From contig JABAKD010000023.1 of assembly GCA_012845835.1 (NCBI GenBank), positions 2,428,197 to 2,492,196 on the forward strand: 64,000 nucleotides of DNA, in the 5' to 3' direction. This DNA is from Undaria pinnatifida (Eukaryota; Sar; Phaeophyceae; Laminariales; Alariaceae). Shown piece after piece: positions 1 through 9,667 of the stretch; within the stretch, counting starts at the first letter, position 1, and each line of letters starts with the position of its first letter. The position numbers and the translations under genes were made by a program. The notes below the pieces were generated by a model. The model had not been told where the DNA came from and made no database searches. It saw only the letters and a program-made list of their open reading frames with translations.

Positions 1-1721
1 TTTGCCTTCCCGTGGTCAGCCGGCACCCCTCGGACGTTCGTACGTCGACAATTACATTTAAATTACAGCTGAAACGGTATTCAAAACACAGAACAGCAAT
101 CGCTTCAACCGACACTTCCTTTGTCGTGCGCCGTTGGAAGCGGGATGGCTTCGTGCCGCGTGTCGGCGCAGAAACCTTGAAAAAATACTAAGACTACGAG
201 GTCCAGGGGTAGGGGTTTAAAAGGGAGCCAAGATACGGCTGTCCAGTGAGAAAGAAAACATGAGGACGGGGTAGAACAGGATAGGAAGGGTTATCTGAGA
301 AAAAGGAAAGGAGACGTGGCGATAAATCTACGGCAGCTGTCTAGCCATTGCCGCACGATGAAGAATTCCCTCATCATGAGACCCACCTTTGCTGCTTGGT
401 ACGCCTACACGCAGAAGGGACAGACAGTGCCCCGATGGATGCAATGCCGACTGTGCTTCCTTGGCGTCGCAACCAAGTGGAATGAGTGTGGGCCTTGTTG
501 TGCGGAACCTTGAGTATCAGATGAACCTTGACGCAACTAAATATGATGGAAGAGCCTGTTAGATGTGGAGGGGTTTCCACGTCAAAATCGAGGCCACTGG
601 TCGCCACGTCGTTACGTACCCTACCCCCAAACTCAGTCGGCCTCCATATTTTTTATGAAAACCAAAATTTACGAAACGAGAAGTAGGGTTGCCCCCCGTC
701 TGTCTGAGTACCGGGACCTCGGCACCTTTTCGCGTACCGCTCGGTACCGGGACGAATCCGGTACCGACCCAAATTCCCGCGGGATAATGAGAGTCGGGTT
801 CCCGAGACCCTGGGTGCCGCGGGTTCCCCTGGAATCGAAACACGACGCCCCTATACCCGCCCAGTGTTCATCACGATGCCCCCCTTAGAAACTCTGTTCT
901 GCACACCACGCTCAGCGGAACAGACTCAAGGGACCGAAGGTGGCCCAGTTTGTCACCATGGGTGGGGCAGTCGCCGCTGGTGTCCTCAACGGCTTATATT
1001 TTCTTATGGAAAAAGTCGAGTTGCTGGTATTTCTTGTGGTGAATCTAGTGCACTGCTGCGTACCGTACGAGTCCTCCAGACGTCGGCATATCATTTATTT
1101 GGACCTGCTGCATCGGGGTAGCTGGGGTTCTTGCTGATTTTTTTGTTCATTCACCGGAATTCGGGCTTTGTTTGACTCACTTTTTTCTGTTTTGTAACTA
1201 ATTTTCACCGACGTCAGCCGTGAGTTCGACGAATTACAGGTCAATACTCATCTTTGCAAGCTGCGTTGTTGGTCTCGTAATATACTAAATGTGAGTGAGT
1301 TTCTTTGGGAGGTGTCTCATTTTTTGTCCGCCATAATGGTAAGTAAGTATTGATTTTTATACTTTTTTAGGTGTTTCACACTAGTAAACGCCCGGGCAGG
1401 GCATTTTCAGTCCGCGAGCTTGTCGTTTTTGCGTTTTTGTCGTCACATTCAAGTTCATACATACAAACGTATCATTTGGTTGTCGCAGCAGGATCGACGA
1501 CATGAAAGGTTCTCCACCGTTCGTTGTTGTCAACGGGGCTTTCCCTTATTTCTTCGGTTTGGGTTACATTCTTTGTGCTACTTGTTTAGTCTAGACAAGA
1601 CTAAAGACTAACTGCTGTACGAAGTAAAGAGCTATAGACTATGGGAGTACTTTATCAGTCATATTCGTTCTCACAACAGAGTGGAGGAGGCTTTGCCCAG
1701 CATATATTATAAACAATAATA
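1..1721. other. Intergenic/repeat-derived DNA, no gene recognised
   Basis: No open frame here has recognisable motifs; the short frames overlap on both strands, as expected by chance. Positions about 675-835 hold a GC-rich block with repeated GGTACCGGGA-type words. A diverged inverted copy of it lies at about 17,280-17,450. The rest is AT-rich with no visible structure. Confidence 0.5.
675..835 (+). repeat. GC-rich dispersed repeat, copy 1
   Basis: This block shares the order of words GGGTTGC, GGACCTCGG/CTCGGAACC, GGGACGAATCC, CCCGCGGG and GCCGCGGGTTCC with the reverse complement of about 17,280-17,450. The two are diverged copies in opposite orientation. No coding potential or element ends are evident. 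Confidence 0.45.
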
Positions 1722-2252
1722 GATACACTCCAGCTGTGAGATCAAAGATTTCGTCGAAACTCATCTTTGCAAGCTGTGTGTGATACTCCGATCGCGCGTA
1801 TTACGAGTTGTGTGTCCTCATTAGACTGAGTATATATGTCGGCGACTCTCCTTCCAACTACAGTGTAGCTATCAGCGTCAACAGAGTGATGTAAGTCAGT
1901 CTGAGCGCAAAAACTATAAAACCCGTTATATATATATATATATAAATATTTATAAAATGATTCCTTGGTGTCATGGACTGTGGTCAGGAGTTTTTTGTCT
2001 CGGCCTAAGTATGCGATTCGCGGAATGGATTTCTCGGTCGAATATGGCTTGGTTCGAGCGCCGCCTTCGGGGGGCGGCTCCAACGCCCCTCGCCCTGCCG
2101 TGTCCGTTCCGCACATCGACGTGAACGCGGACGGGCGCCGAGCGAGACGAGCGAGTGTCGAGAAGATATACTGGAAAATTTGTTGATTCTTAATGGCTGC
2201 AAGGCCTGAATAATTTACAAAATTGGCATCATTTTCAAACGGTACGTGATAA
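1722..2252 (+). repeat. Dispersed repeat S, longest copy
   Basis: The left half (about 1,722-1,890) recurs at about 16,591-16,745. The right half (about 1,956-2,252, beginning ATGATTCCTTGGTGTCATGG) recurs at about 5,461-5,755. The centre is a short TA microsatellite. In both partial copies the break coincides with the hairpin end of the 2.1 kb element, so repeat S appears to be a target of that element. Open frames inside follow the repeat and are not taken as genes. Confidence 0.65.
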
Positions 2253-2560
2253 TGTTTGGAATTTTGCGGTGGCATGTGCAACTTTCTATTGTTTGGTCAC
2301 AGATTGTGCACCAGGTGTGTTTAATTGCACGCGCCTGCATGATTTACGAAATTGGCATTATTTCTAAACCGTACGTAATAATGTTTCCAAGAAATAGGTA
2401 CTTGATAGTGTTCGGAATTTTGCGGTGGCATGTGCAACTTTTCGTTGTTTGGTTACAGTTTGTGCACCAGGCATTTAATTGCACGCGCCTGGATGATTTA
2501 CAAAGTTGGCATAATATTCAAACGGTACTTGATAATGTTTCCGCAAGTACAACTTTGCAA
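2200..2560 (+). repeat. Tandem repeat, about 156 bp period
   Basis: Two consecutive diverged units share GCGGTGGCATGTGCAAC (2,266 and 2,422), the phrase TTTAATTGCACGCGCCTG and an ATGATTTACAAA-type tail. A single related fragment with TTTGCGGTGGCATA lies near 12,440. No coding meaning is seen. Confidence 0.6.
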
Positions 2561-3324
2561 GAGGGTGCTAATCAAGCCGTCGCGGTCATTCGTTATTCAT
2601 GGTGCCGCGCTGTAGGCTTCATACGTGCAGCGGTTGATTGCGTGTGTGCTGTTGGGCTGTCATGTACTGCAGTGTGCGTGCAGGCCATGTCGCTGAAGGT
2701 GTGGCTGCAAGAAGACACATGATACGTCCAGAAGAAAGCGTGTTATACCAATAGTAGATCGCTCAAATGATTCGGCTTTTTATACTATTGCGTTTGGTGC
2801 TGTTGGAGTGTTCCATCATTTTGAGATTGACTGACCTGCAGGTACAGATTGGCTCAAAACCGTTTCTTTGGGCGACCTTACTCAAGAGCATTTTGGAGGA
2901 GGAGTTACTAACTGTATGAAGAATGTGTATGAAATAACCTCGTCGGGTGAATTCGCACATTGTACATGAAGAAATTACATCTGCTTACAGCCTGATAAGG
3001 TATTATTAGTACAACAACGACGGACAACCTACAAAAAGAACTAAACAAATAACGCGTGAACGATGGCGTGCTTTTCGTAGACGAATGTGCATACTACGAC
3101 ATCTATCTGCGCAAAAGTACCTACGGCTGGCAACGAAAACGGGAATACAACTTTATTAGGAAGCAAAAATAAACGGACAACCTTCACGGACAAATAAAAC
3201 ATCTGCTAGAAAACGTACACGACGCAAATTACCAGCCGAATTGTGACCGCGCAAATAATGAATAGATTTTTTCTTCTGGTTTTATACCAGTAGTAGATCG
3301 CTCTAATAATTCGGCTGCCCCATG
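2561..3324. other. No gene recognised
   Basis: This is AT-rich DNA of mixed repeat origin. A CAGTAGTAGATCGCTC phrase near 3,290 is echoed at about 2,752. No frame has family motifs. Confidence 0.4.
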
Positions 3325-4298
3325 CACCCATTTCCTCATCTTTCTCTTCATGTTGTTTGTTTCTTTTTTCCAATTGACTTGCGTCTGTTGTGCGTATGCG
3401 TAGTGATAGATACCATGTGTAATATATACGCGGTAGTCTTTCTTGGGTGGCAAGCGGTGTAGTCGGTTTTTCCAGGCGCGAGTAATGAGACGTATGCACC
3501 GGTAAGGACCTGGAACATCGTAGACTGACTCCTGATTTCACTTTTATGTGTTTTCTGGTGGAGGCATGAATCGCGTCAGCTGTGATTTATGCGTGTACCA
3601 CCTTTGGTTTGTGTTTATCCCCTAGGGTATTCCTCAGCTCCAGAGTGACTGGAGCCTGTCCTGTGACCACGGACTTGATTATGCGAGTTATTGTGAGAAC
3701 GACAACAACAACTGAAATATTGCCTGTTTCTTGACCTTTCAGCTGCTTCCTGCAAATTTGGTTTTTCTGCCAACACGATTTAAACCTTTTTCGCGATTTT
3801 TTCTTCTTTTTTGTCTAGTAAGTTGAACTTCCCCATTACACCATTTGCCGCTAATTTGCCGCCTGTGCCTTATTTGCGGAACGGTCAAGCTTCAGCTTTT
3901 CTTTGATTCGCACCATTTGTTTTGTAGTTGACGAAGCTTCATCGGCTGCGATCTAGGCTTGGCTCATCAGCTCGACACCGCCCAGCACCCCATCGCAGCG
4001 CTATAGCTTACAGCAACGAAGCGCCGTGCAGTACCCTGCGATGCCCTGCGGCTCAGCTCAGCAGCGCACCGCAGCCCAGCGCTAGCTCAGCAGAGCGAAG
4101 CGCTATGCTTTGCCGTGCTCTGCCGTCGCGGTCGTTCGTTATTCATGATATCTTGAACTCCGCGTACGCTGATATTTAGGTATTTGGCGCTTCATTTTTT
4201 ACATATCGCGTCAACCATCGGAATATCATACAATATGGGGGAGGGAATGTAATATCTATGCAAAGATCCTGTTTTGTTTTAATCAATTGTCAGCCGGC

Positions 4299-4376
4299 CG
4301 CCCCGGTGGTCTAGTAGTTTTACCCTCGAATACTACCAACGTTTGGTTGTTCTTGAGTTCGACACCCACCACGATG
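4299..4376 (+). repeat. tRNA-derived SINE head (Pol III boxes), copy 1
   Basis: A box-A-like TGGTCTAGTAG (about 4,307) and a box-B-like GAGTTCGACACCC (about 4,355) have tRNA-like spacing. The start resembles the D-arm side of a tRNA-Glu/Asp type sequence. The anticodon arm does not fold as a functional tRNA. The same module, better preserved, is at 15,235-15,311. Confidence 0.5.
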
Positions 4377-5406
4377 GGATTAGACTTTATTTGCAAAAAT
4401 GCAATCAAAGAAAGAGATCAACTGCTGCTGAGAGCGCCTGTTAGGTACAATTCGACGCGAGTCGACGAGGGAAGAAAATGCTCGATTCTCCTCGCGGTAA
4501 AAGTAAAGGCACGTGCCGAAGTGGGGAGGGAGGAGGAGGGCCCGCTATGTGACCCTGGGTCTGAGTTACTACTGGGAGGGAGCGCGAGAATGGTGCGGTG
4601 ATGATAAATGGGATAAAGGAAAAAAAATGTTGCAAACAAAAGTATATATATGTTTATTTCTACCAGTAGTAAATAATATGTCAGTCTCTAGGAAATACGC
4701 ACGGCACCATCAGCAGTCGTCATGGTAGAGACACCCCGGATATTATGTATTGAGGGGACGCGTCCGATTTCGACAACGTGAAAGCACCCACGAAGCAAAG
4801 ATAGCAGACACACATATCCCGCCTCCTCGAGAAAAAACAGAGAAGAAGCGCTACGCCAACCTCCCGTACGAGCAAAGCCACCCCCGCACCCATCTTCGAC
4901 AACGCCGACGCAACGAGAGATCGCCCTGCTCTTCTTCGTTTTTCTCCTCGCACGCAACCACGCAGACCAATAAATGCGACAGCCTTCACGTAACAAACAA
5001 AACAATCTTCTTCCAAAACCTCGCCGGCTGACATGGCCCCATGTCGACGTTTGATGCAAACCGACTTCGAACCTCCATTGCCACGGGGACAGCAGTGCAG
5101 TCTCTTCATTAATGCCAAGGCCTCTTTTGTTTCGCCTAGAGGCGACCCAGGTTCTTAACAATACTCTTTTCGGTATTTTTGTTTGATAGACGCGCCAACT
5201 TTTACTTGTCGGCGCATTTAACATAGTGTGTTTCGCCAATCCTTGCCTTCTTTGTTGTATAATATTACGTTTTTCTTTTGTCAAATCATGACTTTCACAA
5301 TCCCATGTTCGTATTGAACTCTTGGCATTACTTTAAAGTTCAATGCATGCTAAATCGGACAGCTACACCTTAAGTTGTCGAAGTGCTGCCCTGCCCTACC
5401 CGAGGA

Positions 5407-5434
5407 ATGGGCGCCGGCGGATGCCGGCGCCCAT
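5407..5434 (+). other. Terminal hairpin of the 2.1 kb element, copy 1
   Basis: Perfect inverted repeat ATGGGCGCCGGC / GCCGGCGCCCAT with a 4 nt loop, 14 nt before the point where copies 1 and 2 diverge. Confidence 0.75.
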
Positions 5435-5448
5435 GCGGAGCCCTTGTA

Positions 5449-5760
5449 AATATATAGAAAATGATTCCTTGGTGTCATGGACGGTGATCCGGAGTTTTTT
5501 GTCTCGGCCTAAGTATGCGATTCGCGGAATGGATTTCTCGGTCGAATATGGCTTGGTTCGAGCGCCGCTTTCGGGGGGCGGCTCCAACGCCCCTCGCCCT
5601 GCCGTGTCCGTTCCGCACATCGACGTGCACGCGGACGGGCGCCGAGCGAGACGAGCGAGTGTCGAGGAGGAATTTTATAAAAATTGTTGGTTCTTAATGG
5701 CTGCAACGCCTGAATGATTTACAAAATTGGCATCATTTCCAAACGGTACGTGATACAGTA
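5449..5760 (+). repeat. Dispersed repeat S, right-half copy
   Basis: Closely matches about 1,950-2,252. It starts exactly where the 2.1 kb element ends, as expected if that element inserted into this repeat. Confidence 0.65.
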
Positions 5761-6956
5761 GACGTATTTAAGCCTCGAGGTTAGGTCTTATGTACTTCCA
5801 TCTGGAAGAGCTAGGCCATTCGATATTTCGACCTAACGCATAAAAAAACACCACATATCTAAAACTCGAAATAGTGATCTCTTTCAGTACGCATAAAAAG
5901 AAAAGCCGAGGAAAGATCAAACTACTTGAAAATAGACTACGATATTTCTGCACTACTCCAGACGCAGATGGCAAGACGAGGATTTATGTCATGAGTCAGC
6001 ACATGAGTGGGTCGGTGGAAACTTCGAGAAAGACCCTCCCCTGCCCATGCTGTGCGAGCTTGAACAAACGGCCAAAATAAATAACTGGTGCCTGGCAAAA
6101 ACATTGAGTGCTTCGTACTCCATACTCGCTTCATATGTAGGATACCTCGCAGGCGTCTGCCGCCTCCGGTGTGCCTCAGTGTGGCAGTCAGTACAGCAGC
6201 ACAGCAGGACTGGCCCTCAACCCGGTTCAATTTCCACCCTCGAAATGTAGGCATCCGCGGGAAAGAGGCAACAGGGTTGTAAACTGCAGCAGCTCCGGCC
6301 ATGCGCTACGTCGGGCACAAAAACCAAACAAAAAAAACGTGTCATCGAAAAATTACAGCCTCTCAGGACGAGAGAGCAGGAGCACGAGCGCGCGACGAAC
6401 TATGTCAGAGTCCCAGTTCTCTGACCGCAGAGAACGCCAGGGTAGGAGGAGTCTCGCGGGCGTTTTCCACCGTCTAGTTGTGCTGTAGTTGGGTTGGCTG
6501 TTGGTGTGCTGGTTGTCTGTGTGTTGTGCTGTGTTGTTTTTGTTTTGTGGTGTGTTGTGTTGTGTGTGTGCGCTCGATCCTTGTGAATGAACAAGGGCTC
6601 CTTTTCAAGCAATAGTACGTAGAGGCATGCCGCTCCACGAGAGTAGGACGCCTCTGACCACCGCCAACGTTCCTGATGGTGTTGTACACGCAGGTTGATT
6701 AACCCGGGTTGGGGATACACCAAGCGGCTTGCTAGGTTGAGCGTTGCAATTGCTGCGTGGGTGTTGTGCTGTGCTGCTGCTGCAGTGTCTGATGTTGCCT
6801 CGAGCTTTTGTCGTCTGAAATGCTGTTGTTTGCTGGAAAATACTCGGAAAATTGCTTCAAATATGCACTTGGGCCAAAATGTGCCCAAGTGCATATTTTG
6901 GGAAAATCCACATCTCACCGTGGTCTGCCGTGGTCGTTAGGTCGATAAAAAAGACC
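5761..6956. other. No gene recognised; one strong hairpin
   Basis: The longest frame (minus, about 6,918-6,400) is low-complexity and Thr/His-rich through a TG-rich tract and has no family motif. A perfect 16 bp inverted repeat (6,859-6,874 with 6,883-6,898) lies just outside the DIRS element. Confidence 0.4.
6859..6898. other. Perfect 16 bp stem-loop
   Basis: AAATATGCACTTGGGC pairs with GCCCAAGTGCATATTT around an 8 nt loop (CAAAATGT). It sits about 60 bp left of the DIRS element. No function can be assigned. Confidence 0.7.
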
Positions 6957-7168
6957 TTTTGGTCTCCTCTTCACGAAAATATGCGTGTTCATTAATATCA
7001 TGGCGTTCCCCCCCCGCCCGCGGGGGAGGGTGGGGGGGTGGAAACTGACGGCTCACCCTCGTCCGGTTTTCCTTGCCCCCCCTCTCCCTCCCCCGCTCCC
7101 TCTCCCAGCTATTGTACGCGGCTGACCTGCCCCCCTACCCGACAGATCACCTCAACAACCAGAAGCCC
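6957..7168 (-). repeat. DIRS repeat B2 (outer)
   Basis: 212 bp, same as 7,530-7,741. It starts TTTTGGTCTCCTCTTCACG and ends AGAAGCCC. It forms the left boundary of the element. Confidence 0.85.
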
Positions 7169-7228
7169 CCCTCCCCCCCCCTCCCCTTTAGCCCTCCTGC
7201 TCGTGAAGCAATCGGGTGGGAGGGTGGG

Positions 7229-7530
7229 AGATTGCGATTGGTGTCTCCCCGTGCCACCTCTCTCCCCTTTACCCCTGCTGACGTCTTCTCCCTACTGCTA
7301 CTGCTGCTGCTGTCGCTGCCGCGTGGGCGCTACTCCCTTCTTCGTCTACCGTGCGTTGTGTCAGCTACTCGCTGCTGGTGTGCTGCTGCTGTGCTACGTT
7401 GTTGCTGCTGAAGTCCTCCTATTTTTGCTATCCCTCCCCCTGGAACCACCCCCCCCCTCCTATGCTACCCGGATCTCCGATATTTCCTCTTCGTTCCGCC
7501 AAACTCCAGACTGTTCCGACATTCTTACAT
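7229..7530 (-). repeat. DIRS repeat A2 (inner)
   Basis: 302 bp, same as 12,041-12,342. It begins AGATTGCGATTGG and ends ATTCTTACAT, and abuts B1 directly, as expected for the A2-B1 junction. Confidence 0.85.
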
Positions 7531-7741
7531 TTTGGTCTCCTCTTCACGAAAATATGCGTGTTCATTAATATCATGGCGTTCCCCCCCCGCCCGCGGGGGA
7601 GGGTGGGGGGGTGGAAACTGACGGCTCACCCTCGTCCGGTTTTCCTTGCCCCCCCTCTCCCTCCCCCGCTCCCTCTCCCAGCTATTGTACGCGGCTGACC
7701 TGCCCCCCTACCCGACAGATCACCTCAACAACCAGAAGCCC
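7530..7741 (-). repeat. DIRS repeat B1 (inner)
   Basis: Copy of B2 (6,957-7,168), lying between the recombinase ORF and A2. Confidence 0.85.
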
Positions 7742-7769
7742 ATTCGGAAGCCGCGTCCTACGCTCGCGC

Positions 7770-9200
7770 CTACCCTACACTACCCTCGCCCCCATCCCCC
7801 CCCCTTCCCCCCCCCCCCCCCCCCCCCCCCCATCTCGTCCCTTGCCCCGGCTGTCTGCCCGGCGCTCCTGACCTCCCTACCAAAATTCTTGACACCCAAA
7901 GGGGGTCTTCCATATTCGATCTCACGTACCCCATGAATGCCTGCGACGCCCACCTTCCTTCTCTCTGGATCACCCACGGCTGTGCTCCCATCTCCGCCAG
8001 CCTTGTCGCTCCCCCTATTCTTCCGGAATGCAGCGCGAATTCCTCTGGAACCAGCTCTCCCACTGCCCCCTTCCCTTGCTTCTTCCATTTCCTCGCCACT
8101 CTCTCCAGCCCGCTCCTTAAGCAAAACGTCGCTTGCCCTTTCGTCCATACCTTCCATCTTCCCCCGCTCCTGTAGGTCATCAGCGGGGCGTTTTCCCCCC
8201 CCGGAACCGTCTCCCCGTAGTAGCCTACTAGCTCCGCCATCAGGTCCACCACGTTCCCTTCCATCCTCCCCCCGACCCCCCCCGAACCTTTTGTTCTCAC
8301 GGCTACCGCGCCTTTTCTCCCCTGGTCTCCTTTTCCCCCCTTGAAACGGATCTCCACCATATCCGCGGCTTCCTTCCCTCCCGGTCCCAGCTGCACCCCG
8401 TTCTCGAAGAAAGCCACGTCCCCCCTCCTCAAGCAGTAAACCTCATGCACCTTTCCTCCTTCCTCCGCGAATAGTTCCGAAGCCCTCAGCAGCAACTGGT
8501 ACGTCAGTGCCAGCCCGATCCACACGATCCTCCCCCCTACCCCCCACGCGCCGATACTCTCCTCCATCACTCTGATCATCTCCCACGTCAGCGGCCTCCT
8601 TACCCGTGCCTGGTTCCCCGCGTCCGCATGCGCCCTCCTGATTCCCTTCTTCACTGCCTGAATCCTGAAGTGCTGCAGCGGCAGCGACAGCCCCCCCCAC
8701 TGCTCGTGATAAAAGTTAACCGCCATCAGCTTCCCTGCCACTGTCGCCTCCTTATTCTTCCTTTCCGCGCAGCAGTAGGCCATGAACTCTGTCAGCTCCT
8801 CCACCAGCTCCCACTCGTCCAGTTCCTTCTCTAACCAGTTCCCTTTTCCCCTCATCGTCCTCCAACTCACCCACATTCTCCAACCTTGCGCATAAGTCTT
8901 TCTAGTCGACTTCGCAACCCGCCCAAGTCCGTAGCCGCGTGCAAAATCTCCGAACACATCCCCTCTCCTTCCGGTCCAAGCTCCTGGACCTGCCACGGGA
9001 CGGCAGGGCATTCTTTGGTCAGCCTCGATTGGATTTCGTCTTCCTTCCACCTTGTTATCCCGTCTGCTAACCCGTTCTCCACCCCCCGCACGTGCTTCGC
9101 CTGGAAGCACCACCCCCCAATCTGCTCCAACACCCCCAAAATTCTCATCATCCCTCCCGATCTCACTTCCCCTTTTCCCCCCTTGCAATTCTTCACCCAC
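7770..9200 (-). CDS. DIRS tyrosine recombinase
   Basis: The product is a lambda-integrase-superfamily recombinase that would integrate the circular DNA copy of the element. An N-terminal core-binding-like segment (from about residue 95, KSTRKTYAQGW) precedes the catalytic domain. Visible catalytic signatures are Arg in LLRASEL, His-x-x-Arg in HSGRIGG, a GRWAS segment, and the putative nucleophile Tyr in FMGYVRSN, giving the R-H-R-Y set. The frame overlaps the RNase H ORF and lies in a different frame, so the translation start is uncertain; the Met at about residue 63 is a better start than the first. The last residues are a poly-Gly run translated from a C/G homopolymer ending just before repeat B1. 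All key residues are present, so activity is plausible. Confidence 0.85.
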   Translation of the reverse strand: MGEELQGGKRGSEIGRDDENFGGVGADWGVVLPGEARAGGGERVSRRDNKVEGRRNPIEADQRMPCRPVAGPGAWTGRRGDVFGDFARGYGLGRVAKSTRKTYAQGWRMWVSWRTMRGKGNWLEKELDEWELVEELTEFMAYCCAERKNKEATVAGKLMAVNFYHEQWGGLSLPLQHFRIQAVKKGIRRAHADAGNQARVRRPLTWEMIRVMEESIGAWGVGGRIVWIGLALTYQLLLRASELFAEEGGKVHEVYCLRRGDVAFFENGVQLGPGGKEAADMVEIRFKGGKGDQGRKGAVAVRTKGSGGVGGRMEGNVVDLMAELVGYYGETVPGGENAPLMTYRSGGRWKVWTKGQATFCLRSGLERVARKWKKQGKGAVGELVPEEFALHSGRIGGATRLAEMGAQPWVIQREGRWASQAFMGYVRSNMEDPLWVSRILVGRSGAPGRQPGQGTRWGGGGGGGGRGGDGGEGSVG

Positions 9201-9667
9201 TGAACCGCCGACGAGCTATCCCCCCTCATCAGTACTGGCTCTCCCACCCTCCCCGGCCTATCCTTCCTGATCACAATCATCACGAAGGCCGTCATCACCA
9301 TCCCGAGCAGCTCCAGAACATTGATGGACAGCCTGTTCACGTGCTCCCTTCTCCTGCTCCTGACCGTCCTCGCTCTCTCTTCCCCGGTCAGGTTGTACCT
9401 CCAGTACACCCCCGTTTCCAAACATAGCCCCCCTACTGCCTCGAATGAGGTGTCGGAAAACCAGGTCCTTTTATGAGGCTGTTTCACGAACCGGAAGAAC
9501 GGTGCCGCCAACTCTTCCCCCCGCCCGGCCAAGCCCTCCGTCAGGCACCATCTCCACCATTCCACGTCCGCCATGAACTCTTCCGTCAGATATACTACCC
9601 TCCTTGCCTCTGCCTTCTTCCTGTCCTTTCCCCATGCCCCCCCCCCCCCCCCTTTTCTCCTGCCCAT
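8867..9667 (-). CDS. DIRS RNase H domain (frame-shifted from RT)
   Basis: The RNase H domain removes RNA from the RNA-DNA hybrid during reverse transcription. The frame shows FSDTSFEAVGG (first Asp), INVLELLGM (Glu), RGDSSSAVQW (Asp) and ENGLADGITR (final Asp), in the order usual for DIRS/LTR RNase H. It overlaps the end of the RT ORF by about 200 bp in another frame. The shift falls at a run of 16 G on the coding strand (9,637-9,652), so RT and RNase H probably form one polyprotein, broken by a homopolymer length change, an assembly error or programmed slippage. The initial MGRRKGGGGG is not a trustworthy start. Confidence 0.82.
   Translation of the reverse strand: MGRRKGGGGGAWGKDRKKAEARRVVYLTEEFMADVEWWRWCLTEGLAGRGEELAAPFFRFVKQPHKRTWFSDTSFEAVGGLCLETGVYWRYNLTGEERARTVRSRRREHVNRLSINVLELLGMVMTAFVMIVIRKDRPGRVGEPVLMRGDSSSAVQWVKNCKGGKGEVRSGGMMRILGVLEQIGGWCFQAKHVRGVENGLADGITRWKEDEIQSRLTKECPAVPWQVQELGPEGEGMCSEILHAATDLGGLRSRLERLMRKVGECG

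Larger units (their letters stand above)
3325..5448 (+). mobile_element. Two-copy 2.1 kb element with terminal hairpin, copy 1 (Helitron-like, unproven)
   Basis: Colinear with 14,157-16,582 from CCCCATGCACCCATTTC to a shared right end. That end is a perfect 12 bp stem (5,407-5,418 with 5,423-5,434, loop GGAT) followed by about 14 nt ending CTTGTA, after which the two copies diverge completely. A 3' hairpin shortly before a fixed terminus is a known Helitron trait, but the end reads CTTG rather than CTRR and no Rep/helicase gene is present. It encodes no recognisable protein. It carries a tRNA-like module (about 4,299-4,376) and the empty site of the SINE-like insertion seen in copy 2 (near 4,592-4,606). 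Confidence 0.55.

Noticed and set aside
1742-2281. 179-codon minus-strand frame
   Set aside because: It is confined to dispersed repeat S, is broken in the other copies and includes translated TA microsatellite.
7038-7936. Pro/Ser/Cys-rich plus-strand frames
   Set aside because: They lie in the DIRS direct repeats or opposite the recombinase gene and result from C-rich composition.
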